Positions 34,475 to 43,197 of a stretch of 64,000 nucleotides of DNA are shown piece after piece. The DNA is from Breoghania sp037026715 (GTDB lineage: Bacteria > Pseudomonadota > Alphaproteobacteria > Rhizobiales > Stappiaceae), in the NCBI RefSeq assembly GCF_037026715.1, contig NZ_JBANCG010000003.1, positions 496,001 through 560,000 on the forward strand, given 5' to 3'. Every line of letters begins with the position of its first letter. Positions within the stretch are counted from its first letter, which is position 1. The position numbers and the translations under genes are program-made. The notes beneath the pieces were generated by a model. That model had not been told where the DNA came from. It saw only the letters and a program-made list of their open reading frames with translations, and ran no database searches.

Positions 34475-35532
34475 CCCGCGCAAACGGAAGCGACGAAAAA
34501 CCCGCGCTGACGGTCGGTTTCCTGCTCACCAACAATTTCACGCTGACCGCGCTTTCAAGCTTCATCGACGCCCTGCGTCTCGCCGCCGACGAGGGCGACG
34601 GCAGCCGGCCGATCCGCTGCCGCTGGCACATCCTGGGTCGCAAGGATGAGCCGGGTGTGTCCAGCTGCGGCATCGCGGTCGCGCCGGACAGGGATTACGA
34701 CCTCGCCGGTCTCGACTATCTCGTGGTTGTCGGTGGGCTTCTCCATCGCGGGCCGCAACTGGGCGCACAAGCCATCGCCTGCGTGCACCGGGCCGCGCGG
34801 GCCGGAATTCCGCTCATAGGCGTGTGCACGGGCAGTTTCGTGCTGGCGCGCTCAGGGCTTATGCAGGACCGCGCATGCTGCGTGAGCTGGTATCATTTCC
34901 GCGATTTCGTCGAGGAGTTTCCCGATCTCGTGCCGGTGGCGGAGCAGCTTTTCATCGAGGACCGCGACCGCATCACCTGTTCCGGTGGGGCGGGCGTGGT
35001 CGATCTTGCCGCCTTCCTCATCGAGAGACATCTGGGGCGCGCCGCCGCGCAGAAGGCGATGCACATTCTGCAGGTCGATCCCGGTCGGGCATCCGGTCAG
35101 TCGCAGCCGCCGCCGCCCGTCGGCGGGCCGGTGCTGGATGCGCGGGTGCGCCGGGCGATGCTGATGATGGAGCAGCATCTGAGCGATCCGCTCGCCATGG
35201 AGGAAATCGCGGGCAAGCTGGCGATCAGCACGCGCCAGTTCGAGCGCCTGTTCCAGGCAACCACCGGCATGAGCCCCAACCGGTTCTACCGGCTCATGCG
35301 GCTGCGCTACGGGCTCTGGATGCTCAAGACCTCGCGCCGCTCCGTGACCGATGTGGCGCTGGAGGCCGGCTTTGCCGATTGCGCCCATTTCTCGCGCCAT
35401 TTCCGCGACTTCTTCGGCATTAATCCGTCGCAAGTGCGCAAGGAGAGCGAGGCGACGGAGCCGAGTCTGATGATCCCGACGCAGCGGCCGAACGGGCGGG
35501 ATAGGCCGCAGGAGCGCCGGTTCTACGAGTAG
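34468..35532 (+). CDS. second GlxA-family AraC regulator
   Basis: A 354-residue paralogue of the preceding gene with the same layout: a DJ-1-like domain (VGFLLTNNFTLTALSSFIDALRLA; GVCTGSFVLARSG) and AraC helix-turn-helix motifs (AMEEIAGKLAISTRQFERLF; VTDVALEAGFADCAHFSRHFR). The ATG at 34468 overlaps the previous stop codon by 7 nt, so the two are co-translated. It could sense a later intermediate, as SouR senses sarcosine in Pseudomonas, or form heterodimers with its neighbour; both are inference. It is followed by soxBDAG. Confidence 0.88.
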   Translation: MVARANGSDEKPALTVGFLLTNNFTLTALSSFIDALRLAADEGDGSRPIRCRWHILGRKDEPGVSSCGIAVAPDRDYDLAGLDYLVVVGGLLHRGPQLGAQAIACVHRAARAGIPLIGVCTGSFVLARSGLMQDRACCVSWYHFRDFVEEFPDLVPVAEQLFIEDRDRITCSGGAGVVDLAAFLIERHLGRAAAQKAMHILQVDPGRASGQSQPPPPVGGPVLDARVRRAMLMMEQHLSDPLAMEEIAGKLAISTRQFERLFQATTGMSPNRFYRLMRLRYGLWMLKTSRRSVTDVALEAGFADCAHFSRHFRDFFGINPSQVRKESEATEPSLMIPTQRPNGRDRPQERRFYE

Positions 35533-35574
35533 GTCGGCCTCCTGTTCAGCGCGTATCCGCGGGTGCCGCACTTC

Positions 35575-35605
35575 CTGTCGGCCTTTTCCTTTTCATGTCG
35601 GTTTT
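35575..35605 (+). promoter_or_regulatory. direct repeat upstream of soxB
   Basis: CTGTCGG at 35575-35581 and ATGTCGG at 35595-35601, TGTCG to TGTCG spacing 20 bp. The second half-site ends about 95 bp before the soxB ATG. It resembles the repeats at 41054 and 47200, as expected for an AraC-family activator. Confidence 0.5.
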
Positions 35606-35695
35606 ATTCAAGCGCGGTGGCCCTGCCGTTCTAGCGTCGCCTTCGCCTTCCGGATCATGCTTTCTCCTGACGCCAAATGAGGCCTTTGGGGGAGA

Positions 35696-36955
35696 ATGTC
35701 GGGCATGGGCTCCTATTCGGTTTTCGCGCTCGTGAAGAATGCGTTTTCCCACCATGCCGGCTGGGAGCGGGCCTGGCGCGATGCGGCGCCCAAGGCGGAA
35801 TACGATGTCGTCATCATCGGTGCCGGCGGGCATGGGCTGGCGACCGCCTACTATCTGGCCAAGGAACACGGCATCACCAATGTCGCGGTGATCGAGAAGG
35901 GCTGGCTCGGCGGCGGCAACACGGGCCGCAACACCACCATCATCCGCTCCAACTACCTGTGGGACGAGAGCGCGGCGCTTTATGAAAAGTCGTTGCAGCT
36001 CTACGAGGGGCTGAGCCAGGATCTCAACTACAACATCATGTTCTCGCAGCGGGGCGTGCTCAACCTCGCGCACAATCTCGCCGACGTGCGCGAAGCGCAG
36101 CGGCGCACCAATGCGCTCCGGCTCAACGGTATCGACAGCGAGTGGCTCGATGCCGAGGGCGTGAAGGAATTCTGCCCGATCCTCGATATCTCCAGGTCCG
36201 CGCGATATCCGGTCCTTGGCGGCACGTTGCAGCGCCGGGGCGGAACGGCGCGGCATGACGCGGTCGCCTGGGGCTTGGCGCGTGCGGCGAGTTCGCGCGG
36301 CGTCGATATCATCCAGAATTGCGAGGTGACCGGCATCCGCCGCGAGGGCGGGAGGGTCACGGGCGTTGAGACGGCGAAGGGCTTCATCGGGGCGAGGAAG
36401 GTCGGCATCGTCACGGCCGGGCATTCCTCGGTGCTGGCGCAGATGGCGGGCTTCCGGCTGCCGATCGAGAGCCATCCGTTGCAGGCGCTCGTTTCGGAAC
36501 CGGTCAAGCCGGTTATCGACTGTGTCGTGATGTCGAACGCGGTGCACGTCTATGTCAGCCAGTCCGACAAGGGCGAACTGGTGATCGGCGCCGGCATCGA
36601 CGCGTTCACCGGCTACGGCCAGCGTGGCAGCTTCCACATGATCGAGCACCAGATGGGCGCTCTGCTGGAGCTGTTCCCGATCTTCTCCAGGCTGCGCATG
36701 CTGCGGCAATGGGGCGGCATCGTCGATGTGTGTCCCGACGCGAGCCCGATCATCTCCAAGACGCCGGTCGACAACCTTTTCATCAATTGCGGCTGGGGCA
36801 CGGGCGGCTTCAAGGCGACGCCGGGTTCGGGCTTCGTCTTCGCGCACACGATCGCGACCGGCGAGCCGCACCCGCTCAACGCGCCCTTTGCGCTCGATCG
36901 GTTCACGACCGGTCACCTGATCGACGAACACGGCGCGGCGGCTGTCGCGCACTGA
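35696..36955 (+). CDS. soxB: sarcosine oxidase beta subunit
   Basis: The beta subunit of the heterotetrameric sarcosine oxidase binds FAD and covalent FMN and demethylates sarcosine to glycine. The 419-residue protein has the dinucleotide motif DVVIIGAGGHGLATAYYLA (about 37-55). His187 in RGGTARHDAVAW is the expected FMN attachment residue. The motifs WGGIVDVCPDASPII and CGWGTGGFKATPGSG match the family. GGGGGAGA precedes the start. It heads soxB-soxD-soxA-soxG in the usual order; a 198-bp gap with repeat elements separates it from soxD. Confidence 0.96.
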   Translation: MSGMGSYSVFALVKNAFSHHAGWERAWRDAAPKAEYDVVIIGAGGHGLATAYYLAKEHGITNVAVIEKGWLGGGNTGRNTTIIRSNYLWDESAALYEKSLQLYEGLSQDLNYNIMFSQRGVLNLAHNLADVREAQRRTNALRLNGIDSEWLDAEGVKEFCPILDISRSARYPVLGGTLQRRGGTARHDAVAWGLARAASSRGVDIIQNCEVTGIRREGGRVTGVETAKGFIGARKVGIVTAGHSSVLAQMAGFRLPIESHPLQALVSEPVKPVIDCVVMSNAVHVYVSQSDKGELVIGAGIDAFTGYGQRGSFHMIEHQMGALLELFPIFSRLRMLRQWGGIVDVCPDASPIISKTPVDNLFINCGWGTGGFKATPGSGFVFAHTIATGEPHPLNAPFALDRFTTGHLIDEHGAAAVAH

Positions 36956-37002
36956 GGGGGATGGGATGGTTCGTTCTTTGTCCTCCTTTCCGCTCTCTCT
37001 AT

Positions 37003-37095
37003 CGTCATCCCCCGGCGAAGTCCGGGGGATCCATCGCGCCCTCCGGATGCGCGGATGCCGGCAATGGATTGCCCGGACTGCGCCGGGCAATGACG
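37003..37095. repeat. paired palindromic intergenic element between soxB and soxD
   Basis: The element runs CGTCATCCCCCGG ... CCGGGGGATCCAT, then ATGGATTGCCCGG ... CGCCGGGCAATGACG. Each half is a hairpin and the whole is bounded by CGTCA / TGACG. This is the common layout of repeated intergenic palindromes in alphaproteobacteria. It splits an otherwise tight operon. Confidence 0.65.
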
Positions 37096-37105
37096 GCGGA
37101 GGGAG

Positions 37106-37139
37106 CAGAGCGTGTTCTTCCGCCGATCAAAACGCTCTG
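37106..37139. repeat. inverted repeat directly upstream of soxD
   Basis: Arms CAGAGCGTGTT and AAAACGCTCTG enclose 12 nt, ending 14 bp before the soxD ATG. The AGAGCGTTTT/AAAACGCTCT arm is a known style of dispersed repeat in Rhizobiales genomes. Folded in mRNA it would sit close to the ribosome site of soxD. Confidence 0.5.
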
Positions 37140-37153
37140 AAAGGGGCTCGGCC

Positions 37154-37435
37154 ATGCTGCTGATCGAATGCCCCTGGTGCGGGCCGCGTGACGAGATCGA
37201 GTTCGCCTATGGCGGCGAGGCGCATATCGCGCGGCCTGAGGATCCGTCGAAACTCACCGATGCCGAATGGGCGGAGTTCCTGTTCATGCGCTCCAATCCG
37301 AAGGGGGCGCACAGGGAGCGCTGGGTGCATGCCGCCGGCTGCCGGCGCTGGTTCAACGTGGAGCGCGATACGGTGAGCTACCGGATCGCCCGCGTCTACA
37401 CGGGCGCGTGCGAGCCTGTTGGGGAGGGGCAGTGA
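37154..37435 (+). CDS. soxD: sarcosine oxidase delta subunit
   Basis: A 93-residue zinc-binding subunit. The four expected ligands are Cys6 and Cys9 (ECPWCG) and His59 and Cys63 (WVHAAGC). The core PWCGPRDEIEFAYGGEAH is typical. The ATG at 37154 is chosen over an in-frame ATG at 37112 that would lie inside the inverted repeat. Its stop codon overlaps the soxA start (TGATG). Confidence 0.95.
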   Translation: MLLIECPWCGPRDEIEFAYGGEAHIARPEDPSKLTDAEWAEFLFMRSNPKGAHRERWVHAAGCRRWFNVERDTVSYRIARVYTGACEPVGEGQ

Positions 37436-40400
37436 TGGCTGAGTTTCGCAAGTCCTCCGGCGGGCGCATCGACCGGGCGCGGCCGATGACCTTCCGCTTC
37501 AACGGCAAGCGTTATCAGGGATTTTCCGGCGATACGCTCGCCTCGGCACTGCTGGCGAACGGGGTGCATCTCGTCGGGCGCAGCTTCAAGTATCACCGCC
37601 CGCGCGGCATCGTCACGGCAGGCGCCGAAGAGCCGAGCGCACTCGTGCAGCTTGAGACAGGAGGCTACTTCGAGCCGAACCTCAGGGCGACGCAGGTGGA
37701 GCTTTACGACGGGCTGATCGCGTCGAGCCAGAACGCCTGGCCGAGCGTCGATTTCGATATCGGCGCGATCAACGGGTTCTTTTCCAAGCTCTTTGTCGCG
37801 GGCTTCTACTACAAGACCTTCATGCATCCGAAGAGCTTCTGGATGCGGGTCTACGAGCCGATCATCCGCCGGGCGGCGGCCGGCGCGCGGGCGCCGACAC
37901 AAGCCGATCCCGACACCTACGACAAGATGCATGCCCATTGCGACTTGCTGATCGCCGGTGCCGGACCTGCCGGGCTGATGGCGGCGCTTGAGGCGGCAAA
38001 AGCCGGCGCGCGGGTGATCCTCGCCGACGAGCAGGCCGAATTCGGCGGTTCGCTGCTGGGTGATGCGCCGGAGATCGATGGCGCACCGGCTTCGGCGTGG
38101 GTGGAGAAGATACGGGCAGAGCTGACCGCCTTTCCCGAGGTGCGCCTGCTGCCGCGCACGACCGTGACCGGCTATTACGACCACAATTACCTGATTATGG
38201 CCGAACGTCGGACCGACCATCTGGGACGCGGCACGGGCGGCGTGCGCCAGCGGCTGTGGAAGGTCAGGGCGAAGCGCGTGGTGCTGGCGACCGGTGCGCA
38301 CGAGCGCCCGCTTGTCTTTGCCGACAACGACCGGCCGGGCATCATGATGGCGGGCGCGGTGCGCGCCTATGTGAACCGTTACGGCGTCAAGCCGGGACAC
38401 ACGGGCGTCGTCTTCACCAACAACGACAGCGCCTATGAGACGGCAATCGATCTGGCGAAGGCCGGGTGCCGGATCGAGGCCATCGTCGATGTGCGGCCAC
38501 AAGGCGCGGGCGCTGTGGCGGAGAAGGCGCGGGCGGCAGGCCTGCGCATCATCTGCGGCTCGGCGATTGCGGGTGTTGAGGGTGGAAAGCGCGTGAGAGC
38601 GGTCGAGATCGCGCCGCTTTCATCCGATGGCGACACGGTCGGCGAGCCCGTCAAGCGGATCGCCTGCGACTTCGTCGCCGTTTCCGGCGGCTGGACGCCG
38701 GCGGTACACCTTCTCTCGCAGTCGGGCGGCAAGCTCAGGTACGACGAGGCGAAGGCCTGCTTCGTGCCAAATGTCTCGGTTCAGGCGGAAGCGTCCGCCG
38801 GTGCGTGTAACGGCACGTTTTCGCTGGCGGGTGCGTTGGAGGAAGGTGCGAAGGCGGGGCGCGCGGCGGTCGAAGCCGTGGGGCTGACGCCTGCGAAGGA
38901 AAGCGCCCTGCCGAAGGTCGAGACGCTGGAGGCCGCGCCGATCCACGCGCTGTGGATCGTGCCGGGCAAGAACCCGGTCGGATACGGCAAGGCCAAGCAC
39001 TTCGTCGATGCGCAGAACGACGTTACGGCGGCCGACATAATGCTCGCCTCGCGCGAGGGCTATCGCTCGGTGGAGCACCTGAAGCGCTATACCACCACCG
39101 GCATGGGCACCGATCAAGGCAAGACATCGAACGTCAACGCGCTGGCGATCCTGTCGCGCACGCTGTCGAGCCCTATCCCGTCCGTCGGCACGACGACGTT
39201 CCGCCCGCCCTATACGCCGGTGACCTACGGCACGCTGGCCGGGCGCGACGTGGGCGAATTGTCGGACGTCGCCCGTGTCACGCCGATGCACGGCTGGCAC
39301 GTGGCAAACGGCGCGGTGTTCGAGGATGTCGGGCAGTGGAAGCGGCCCTGGTTCTATCCGAAGGCGGGCGAGACGATGCGCGAGGCGGTCGACCGCGAGT
39401 GCCTGGCGGTGAGGAACGGCGTCGGCATTCTCGATGCCTCGACGCTCGGCAAGATCGATATCCAGGGGTCGGATGCGGCGGAATTCCTGAACCGAGTCTA
39501 CACCAACGCCTGGTCGAAGCTCGGCATCGGGCGGTGCCGGTACGGGATCATGTGCAAGGAAGACGGCATGGTCTTCGATGACGGCGTGACCACGCGGATT
39601 GGCGAAAACCACTTCCTGATGACGACGACGACGGGCAATGCCGCCGCCGTGCTCGACCGGCTGGAGGACTATCTCCAGACCGAATGGCCGGACCTGAAGG
39701 TGTATCTCACCTCGGTGACCGAACACTGGGCGACCGCCTCGATCGCTGGGCCGAAGGCGCGGGAACTGGTGGGCAAACTCGCACCCGATCTCGATCTCTC
39801 CAACGAGGCCTTCCCGTTCATGTCGATGAAGGAGGCTGTCGTCGCCGGGCTCGCGGCGCGCATTTACCGGATCAGCTTCACGGGTGAGCTTTCCTACGAG
39901 ATCAACGTGCCTGCCTATCAGGGCATGGCCCTGTGGGAGGCGATTTTTGCTGCGGGCGAAAAGCACGGTCTGACGCCCTACGGCACGGAAACCATGCATG
40001 TTCTGCGCGCTGAAAAGGGCTTCATCATCGTCGGTCAGGAGACCGACGGCACGGTGACGCCGTTCGATCTCGGCATGGACTGGATCGTCTCGAAGAAGAA
40101 GCCTGACTTTATCGGCAAGCGCTCGTTCTCGCGGCCCGACACGGCGCGTACCGACCGCAAGCAGCTCGTCGGGCTTCTGACCGAGGACCCGGAAGAGGTG
40201 TTGCCCGAAGGCGCGCAGATCACGGTGGAAGCGGACGGCACGCCGCCGGTGCCGATGCTGGGCCACGTGACGTCGAGCTACTGGAGCGCGACGCTCGGCC
40301 GCTCCATCGCGATGGCACTGATCGCAGACGGCGCGAGCCGGCAGGACACGACGGTTCACGCGCCGCTCGGCGACAAGACGCTGGCCTGCAAGGTGGTGAA

Positions 40401-40443
40401 GCCGGTGTTTTTCGACAGCGAGGGAGCGCGTCTCAATGGCTGA
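37435..40443 (+). CDS. soxA: sarcosine oxidase alpha subunit
   Basis: A 1,002-residue subunit of normal length. The N-terminal part (about 1-110) has RPMTFRFNGKRYQGFSGDTLASALL, a ferredoxin-like fold. An NAD-binding flavoprotein domain follows, with LLIAGAGPAGLMAALEA near 172-188 and VLATGAHERPLVF. The C-terminal ~400 residues are GcvT-like and bind tetrahydrofolate, accepting the methyl group as 5,10-methylene-THF (NAYR-type segment FLNRVYTNAWSKLGIGRCRYG). The start overlaps the soxD stop codon and the end overlaps the soxG start by 8 nt. Confidence 0.96.
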   Translation: MAEFRKSSGGRIDRARPMTFRFNGKRYQGFSGDTLASALLANGVHLVGRSFKYHRPRGIVTAGAEEPSALVQLETGGYFEPNLRATQVELYDGLIASSQNAWPSVDFDIGAINGFFSKLFVAGFYYKTFMHPKSFWMRVYEPIIRRAAAGARAPTQADPDTYDKMHAHCDLLIAGAGPAGLMAALEAAKAGARVILADEQAEFGGSLLGDAPEIDGAPASAWVEKIRAELTAFPEVRLLPRTTVTGYYDHNYLIMAERRTDHLGRGTGGVRQRLWKVRAKRVVLATGAHERPLVFADNDRPGIMMAGAVRAYVNRYGVKPGHTGVVFTNNDSAYETAIDLAKAGCRIEAIVDVRPQGAGAVAEKARAAGLRIICGSAIAGVEGGKRVRAVEIAPLSSDGDTVGEPVKRIACDFVAVSGGWTPAVHLLSQSGGKLRYDEAKACFVPNVSVQAEASAGACNGTFSLAGALEEGAKAGRAAVEAVGLTPAKESALPKVETLEAAPIHALWIVPGKNPVGYGKAKHFVDAQNDVTAADIMLASREGYRSVEHLKRYTTTGMGTDQGKTSNVNALAILSRTLSSPIPSVGTTTFRPPYTPVTYGTLAGRDVGELSDVARVTPMHGWHVANGAVFEDVGQWKRPWFYPKAGETMREAVDRECLAVRNGVGILDASTLGKIDIQGSDAAEFLNRVYTNAWSKLGIGRCRYGIMCKEDGMVFDDGVTTRIGENHFLMTTTTGNAAAVLDRLEDYLQTEWPDLKVYLTSVTEHWATASIAGPKARELVGKLAPDLDLSNEAFPFMSMKEAVVAGLAARIYRISFTGELSYEINVPAYQGMALWEAIFAAGEKHGLTPYGTETMHVLRAEKGFIIVGQETDGTVTPFDLGMDWIVSKKKPDFIGKRSFSRPDTARTDRKQLVGLLTEDPEEVLPEGAQITVEADGTPPVPMLGHVTSSYWSATLGRSIAMALIADGASRQDTTVHAPLGDKTLACKVVKPVFFDSEGARLNG

Positions 40444-41041
40444 TGCGATGATGACGGCGGATGCGGGCGTGCGGGCCGGCGCGCTCTCGCGGCTCTTTCA
40501 GGGACGGGAAGCCGAGGCGAAGGCTGGACCGCTCAGCCTCCGCGAAATGCCCGTGCCCGGGCAGATCAACTTGCGCGGAAAGGCTTCCGATCCGGCCTTT
40601 GCCGGCGCGGCCGCCAAGGTCCTCGGCTGCGGGTTGCCGGTGGCCGCGAACACGGTTGCGACGGGTGGGGATATCTCCGTCCTCTGGCTTGGGCCCGACG
40701 AATGGCTGGTGCTGAGCGCGCCGGGCGCGGAGGGGGGACTTTCCGTCAGCCTCATCGAGGCACTTGCCGGCCAGCATTGCGCGGTGACGGACGTGACCGG
40801 CAACCGGGCGCTGTTCCGGCTTTCCGGGGCGCCGGCGCGGGACGTTCTCGCCAAGGGCTGCTCGCTCGATCTTCATCCCTCGAAATTCGCGCCCGGGCAA
40901 TGCGCGCAGACCTTGCTGGCGCGTTCGGGCATCATCCTTTCCCAGATCGACGATGCGCCAAGCTTCGACATTCTGCCCCGGCGCTCCTTTGCCGAATACA
41001 CGTGGCTCTGGCTTGAGGACGCGATGGCCGAGTGGGGCTGA
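40436..41041 (+). CDS. soxG: sarcosine oxidase gamma subunit
   Basis: The 201-residue gamma subunit, with the family core LWLGPDEWLVLSAPG, VTDVTGNRALFRLSG and the C-terminal YTWLWLEDAM. It stabilises the alpha/beta complex. It overlaps the soxA end by 8 nt. The operon probably ends here, since 100 bp with a separate operator-like repeat follow before dgcA. Confidence 0.94.
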   Translation: MADAMMTADAGVRAGALSRLFQGREAEAKAGPLSLREMPVPGQINLRGKASDPAFAGAAAKVLGCGLPVAANTVATGGDISVLWLGPDEWLVLSAPGAEGGLSVSLIEALAGQHCAVTDVTGNRALFRLSGAPARDVLAKGCSLDLHPSKFAPGQCAQTLLARSGIILSQIDDAPSFDILPRRSFAEYTWLWLEDAMAEWG

Positions 41042-41053
41042 AAATGCGACGTC

Positions 41054-41085
41054 CTGTCGCAATTCGCGTGAGACTTGTCGCAAAG
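41054..41085 (+). promoter_or_regulatory. direct repeat upstream of dgcA
   Basis: CTGTCGCAA (41054-41062) and TTGTCGCAA (41075-41083) are near-identical half-sites spaced exactly 21 bp, two helical turns apart. The second ends about 60 bp before the dgcA ATG. An overlapping TGCGAC-5-GTCGCA inverted repeat occurs at 41045-41061. Confidence 0.6.
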
Positions 41086-41141
41086 GGATGTGAAGCCGCC
41101 CGGCCGCGATTTCAAACTCGGATCGTGAAAGGAAGCCGCCG

Positions 41142-43193
41142 ATGTCCGCTCCCCACGATGCCCTGCTGCGCCCGTTGACGATCAAGGGGCTCACGATCCG
41201 CAACCGGATCATGAGTACCAGCCACGCGCCCTCTTACGGCAAGGACGGGAAGCCGCAGGAGCGCTACCAGCTCTATCACGAGGAAAAGGCGAAGGGCGGC
41301 ATCGGGCTGACCATGTTCGGCGGCTCGTCGTCGGTCTCGCCCGACAGCCCGGCGACGCCGTGGAATCAGGTGTCGGTCGCCGACGACGGGGTTGTGCCGT
41401 TCTTCCAGGAATTCTCCGACCGCATCCATTCCTACGGCGCGGCGCTGATGGTGCAGCTCACCCACATGGGGCGGCGAACGCGCTGGGACACGGAGAACTG
41501 GCTCGCGACCGTCTCGCCCTCGCGCGAACGGGAACCGGCAAGCCGGTCCATTCCGAAGGAGATGGAGGACACCGACATCGCCCGGGTGATCGCCGATTTC
41601 GCCGCCGCCGTTCGCCGTTGCCAGGAGGGCGGGCTCGACGGTTGCGAGCTGTCGGCCGCCCACGGCCACCTGATCGACCAGTTCTGGAGCCCGGCCACCA
41701 ACAAGCGGACGGACAAGTACGGCGGAAGCCTGGAAAACCGCATGCGCTTTTCCATTGAGGTGCTGGAGGCGGCACGGACCGCGGTGGGCGACGACTACAT
41801 CATCGGCATCCGCATGTCGGGCGACGAGTTGATCGACGACGGGCTCTCCCATGAGGATTGCCTGACGATCGCGCGCACCCTCACCGAGCGGGGGTTGGTC
41901 GACTTCGTCAATCTCATCGGCGGGCAGGCGCGCGACCACATCGCCCATGCGATCTCGCTGCCTAACATGTCGTTTCCGGTCGCGCCCTTCCTTGCGCTTG
42001 CCAGTGCCATCAAGCGCGAAGTGGGCGTGCCCGTCTTCCATGCCCAGCGTATCACCGATCTCGCGACCGCCGCCCGCGCGATCGAGGAAGGCCATATCGA
42101 CATGGTGGCGATGACGCGGGCCCATATCGCCGATCCCCACCTCGTGAAGAAGCTGATGGAGGGGCGGGCCGACGATATCCGGCAATGCGTCGGCGCGGGT
42201 TACTGCATCGACCGGATCTATGCCGGCAATGACGCGCTGTGCATCCAGAACGCGGCGACGGGGCGGGAAGCCTTCATGCCGCATGTGATCGCGAAAGCGG
42301 AGAAGGTGCGCCGTGTGGTGGTTGTGGGCGGCGGACCGGCGGGGCTCGAAGCCGCGCGAGTGTCGGCGGAGCGCGGGCATCATGTGGTGCTTTTCGAGAA
42401 AAACGCTGCGCCGGGCGGGCAGGTGTCGATTGCGGCGAAGGCGACGTGGCGCGAGGCGCTGACGGGCATCACGCGCTGGCTCGCCCAACAGGCGGAGAAG
42501 AAGGGCGTCGATATCCGTCTTGGCTTTGAGGCGACGGCAGATGCCATATCCGCCGAGACGCCGGACGTGGTGCTGATCGCGGCCGGCGGGACGGCGAACC
42601 GAGGCTCGATCCCGGGTGCGGAGCTTGCCCACACCACCTGGGAAATGCTGACAGGCGCGGTGGAGCCGGCGGAGAGCATCCTCGTCTATGACGGCACGGG
42701 CCAGCATCATGCGCCTTCGTGTGCGGAGGTGCTCGCGAAAAAGGGTGCGCTCGTGGAGATCGCGACGCTGGACCGGATGGTGGGAGAGGAGATTGGCGGC
42801 ACGAACCAGCCGATCCACCTGCGCGAGCTTTACAGGCTGGGCGTGATCCTGTCGCCGAACCTCCAGCTCATCGAAATCTATCCTGAAGGCAACAAGCGCG
42901 TTGCGGTGCTGCGCAATGAATACACGCTGGAGGAGGAGGAGCGGCTGGTCGATCAGGTGGTGGTGGAATACGGCACGCTGCCGGTCGACGGGCTCTACTA
43001 CGACCTGAAGGAGACGTCCGTCAATCGCGGAGAGGTGGATCTGGATGCGTTGCTCGCCGGCAGGCCGCAGCCCTCGGTCGCGAGCCTGAACGGGGCGGGC
43101 GGTTTCGCGCTGTTCCGGCTCGGCGATGCGGTCGCGGGTCGCAACATTCACGCCGCGATCTATGACGCGGCCCGGCTCTGCAAGGATCTTTGA
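41142..43193 (+). CDS. dgcA: dimethylglycine demethylase subunit A (NADH:flavin oxidoreductase/Fe-S fusion)
   Basis: A 683-residue enzyme of the trimethylamine dehydrogenase/2,4-dienoyl-CoA reductase type. The N-terminal TIM barrel (about 1-360) contains QLTHMGRRTRWD and the AAHGHLIDQFWSPATNKRTDKYGG active region. An iron-sulfur segment CVGAGYCIDRIYAGNDALC follows near 350-370. Then come two nucleotide-binding domains, the first starting VVVVGGGPAGLEAARV. With DgcB and the ETF pair it demethylates dimethylglycine to sarcosine, feeding soxBDAG. AAGGA lies 9 nt before the start. Confidence 0.92.
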   Translation: MSAPHDALLRPLTIKGLTIRNRIMSTSHAPSYGKDGKPQERYQLYHEEKAKGGIGLTMFGGSSSVSPDSPATPWNQVSVADDGVVPFFQEFSDRIHSYGAALMVQLTHMGRRTRWDTENWLATVSPSREREPASRSIPKEMEDTDIARVIADFAAAVRRCQEGGLDGCELSAAHGHLIDQFWSPATNKRTDKYGGSLENRMRFSIEVLEAARTAVGDDYIIGIRMSGDELIDDGLSHEDCLTIARTLTERGLVDFVNLIGGQARDHIAHAISLPNMSFPVAPFLALASAIKREVGVPVFHAQRITDLATAARAIEEGHIDMVAMTRAHIADPHLVKKLMEGRADDIRQCVGAGYCIDRIYAGNDALCIQNAATGREAFMPHVIAKAEKVRRVVVVGGGPAGLEAARVSAERGHHVVLFEKNAAPGGQVSIAAKATWREALTGITRWLAQQAEKKGVDIRLGFEATADAISAETPDVVLIAAGGTANRGSIPGAELAHTTWEMLTGAVEPAESILVYDGTGQHHAPSCAEVLAKKGALVEIATLDRMVGEEIGGTNQPIHLRELYRLGVILSPNLQLIEIYPEGNKRVAVLRNEYTLEEEERLVDQVVVEYGTLPVDGLYYDLKETSVNRGEVDLDALLAGRPQPSVASLNGAGGFALFRLGDAVAGRNIHAAIYDAARLCKDL

Positions 43194-43197
43194 GGCC

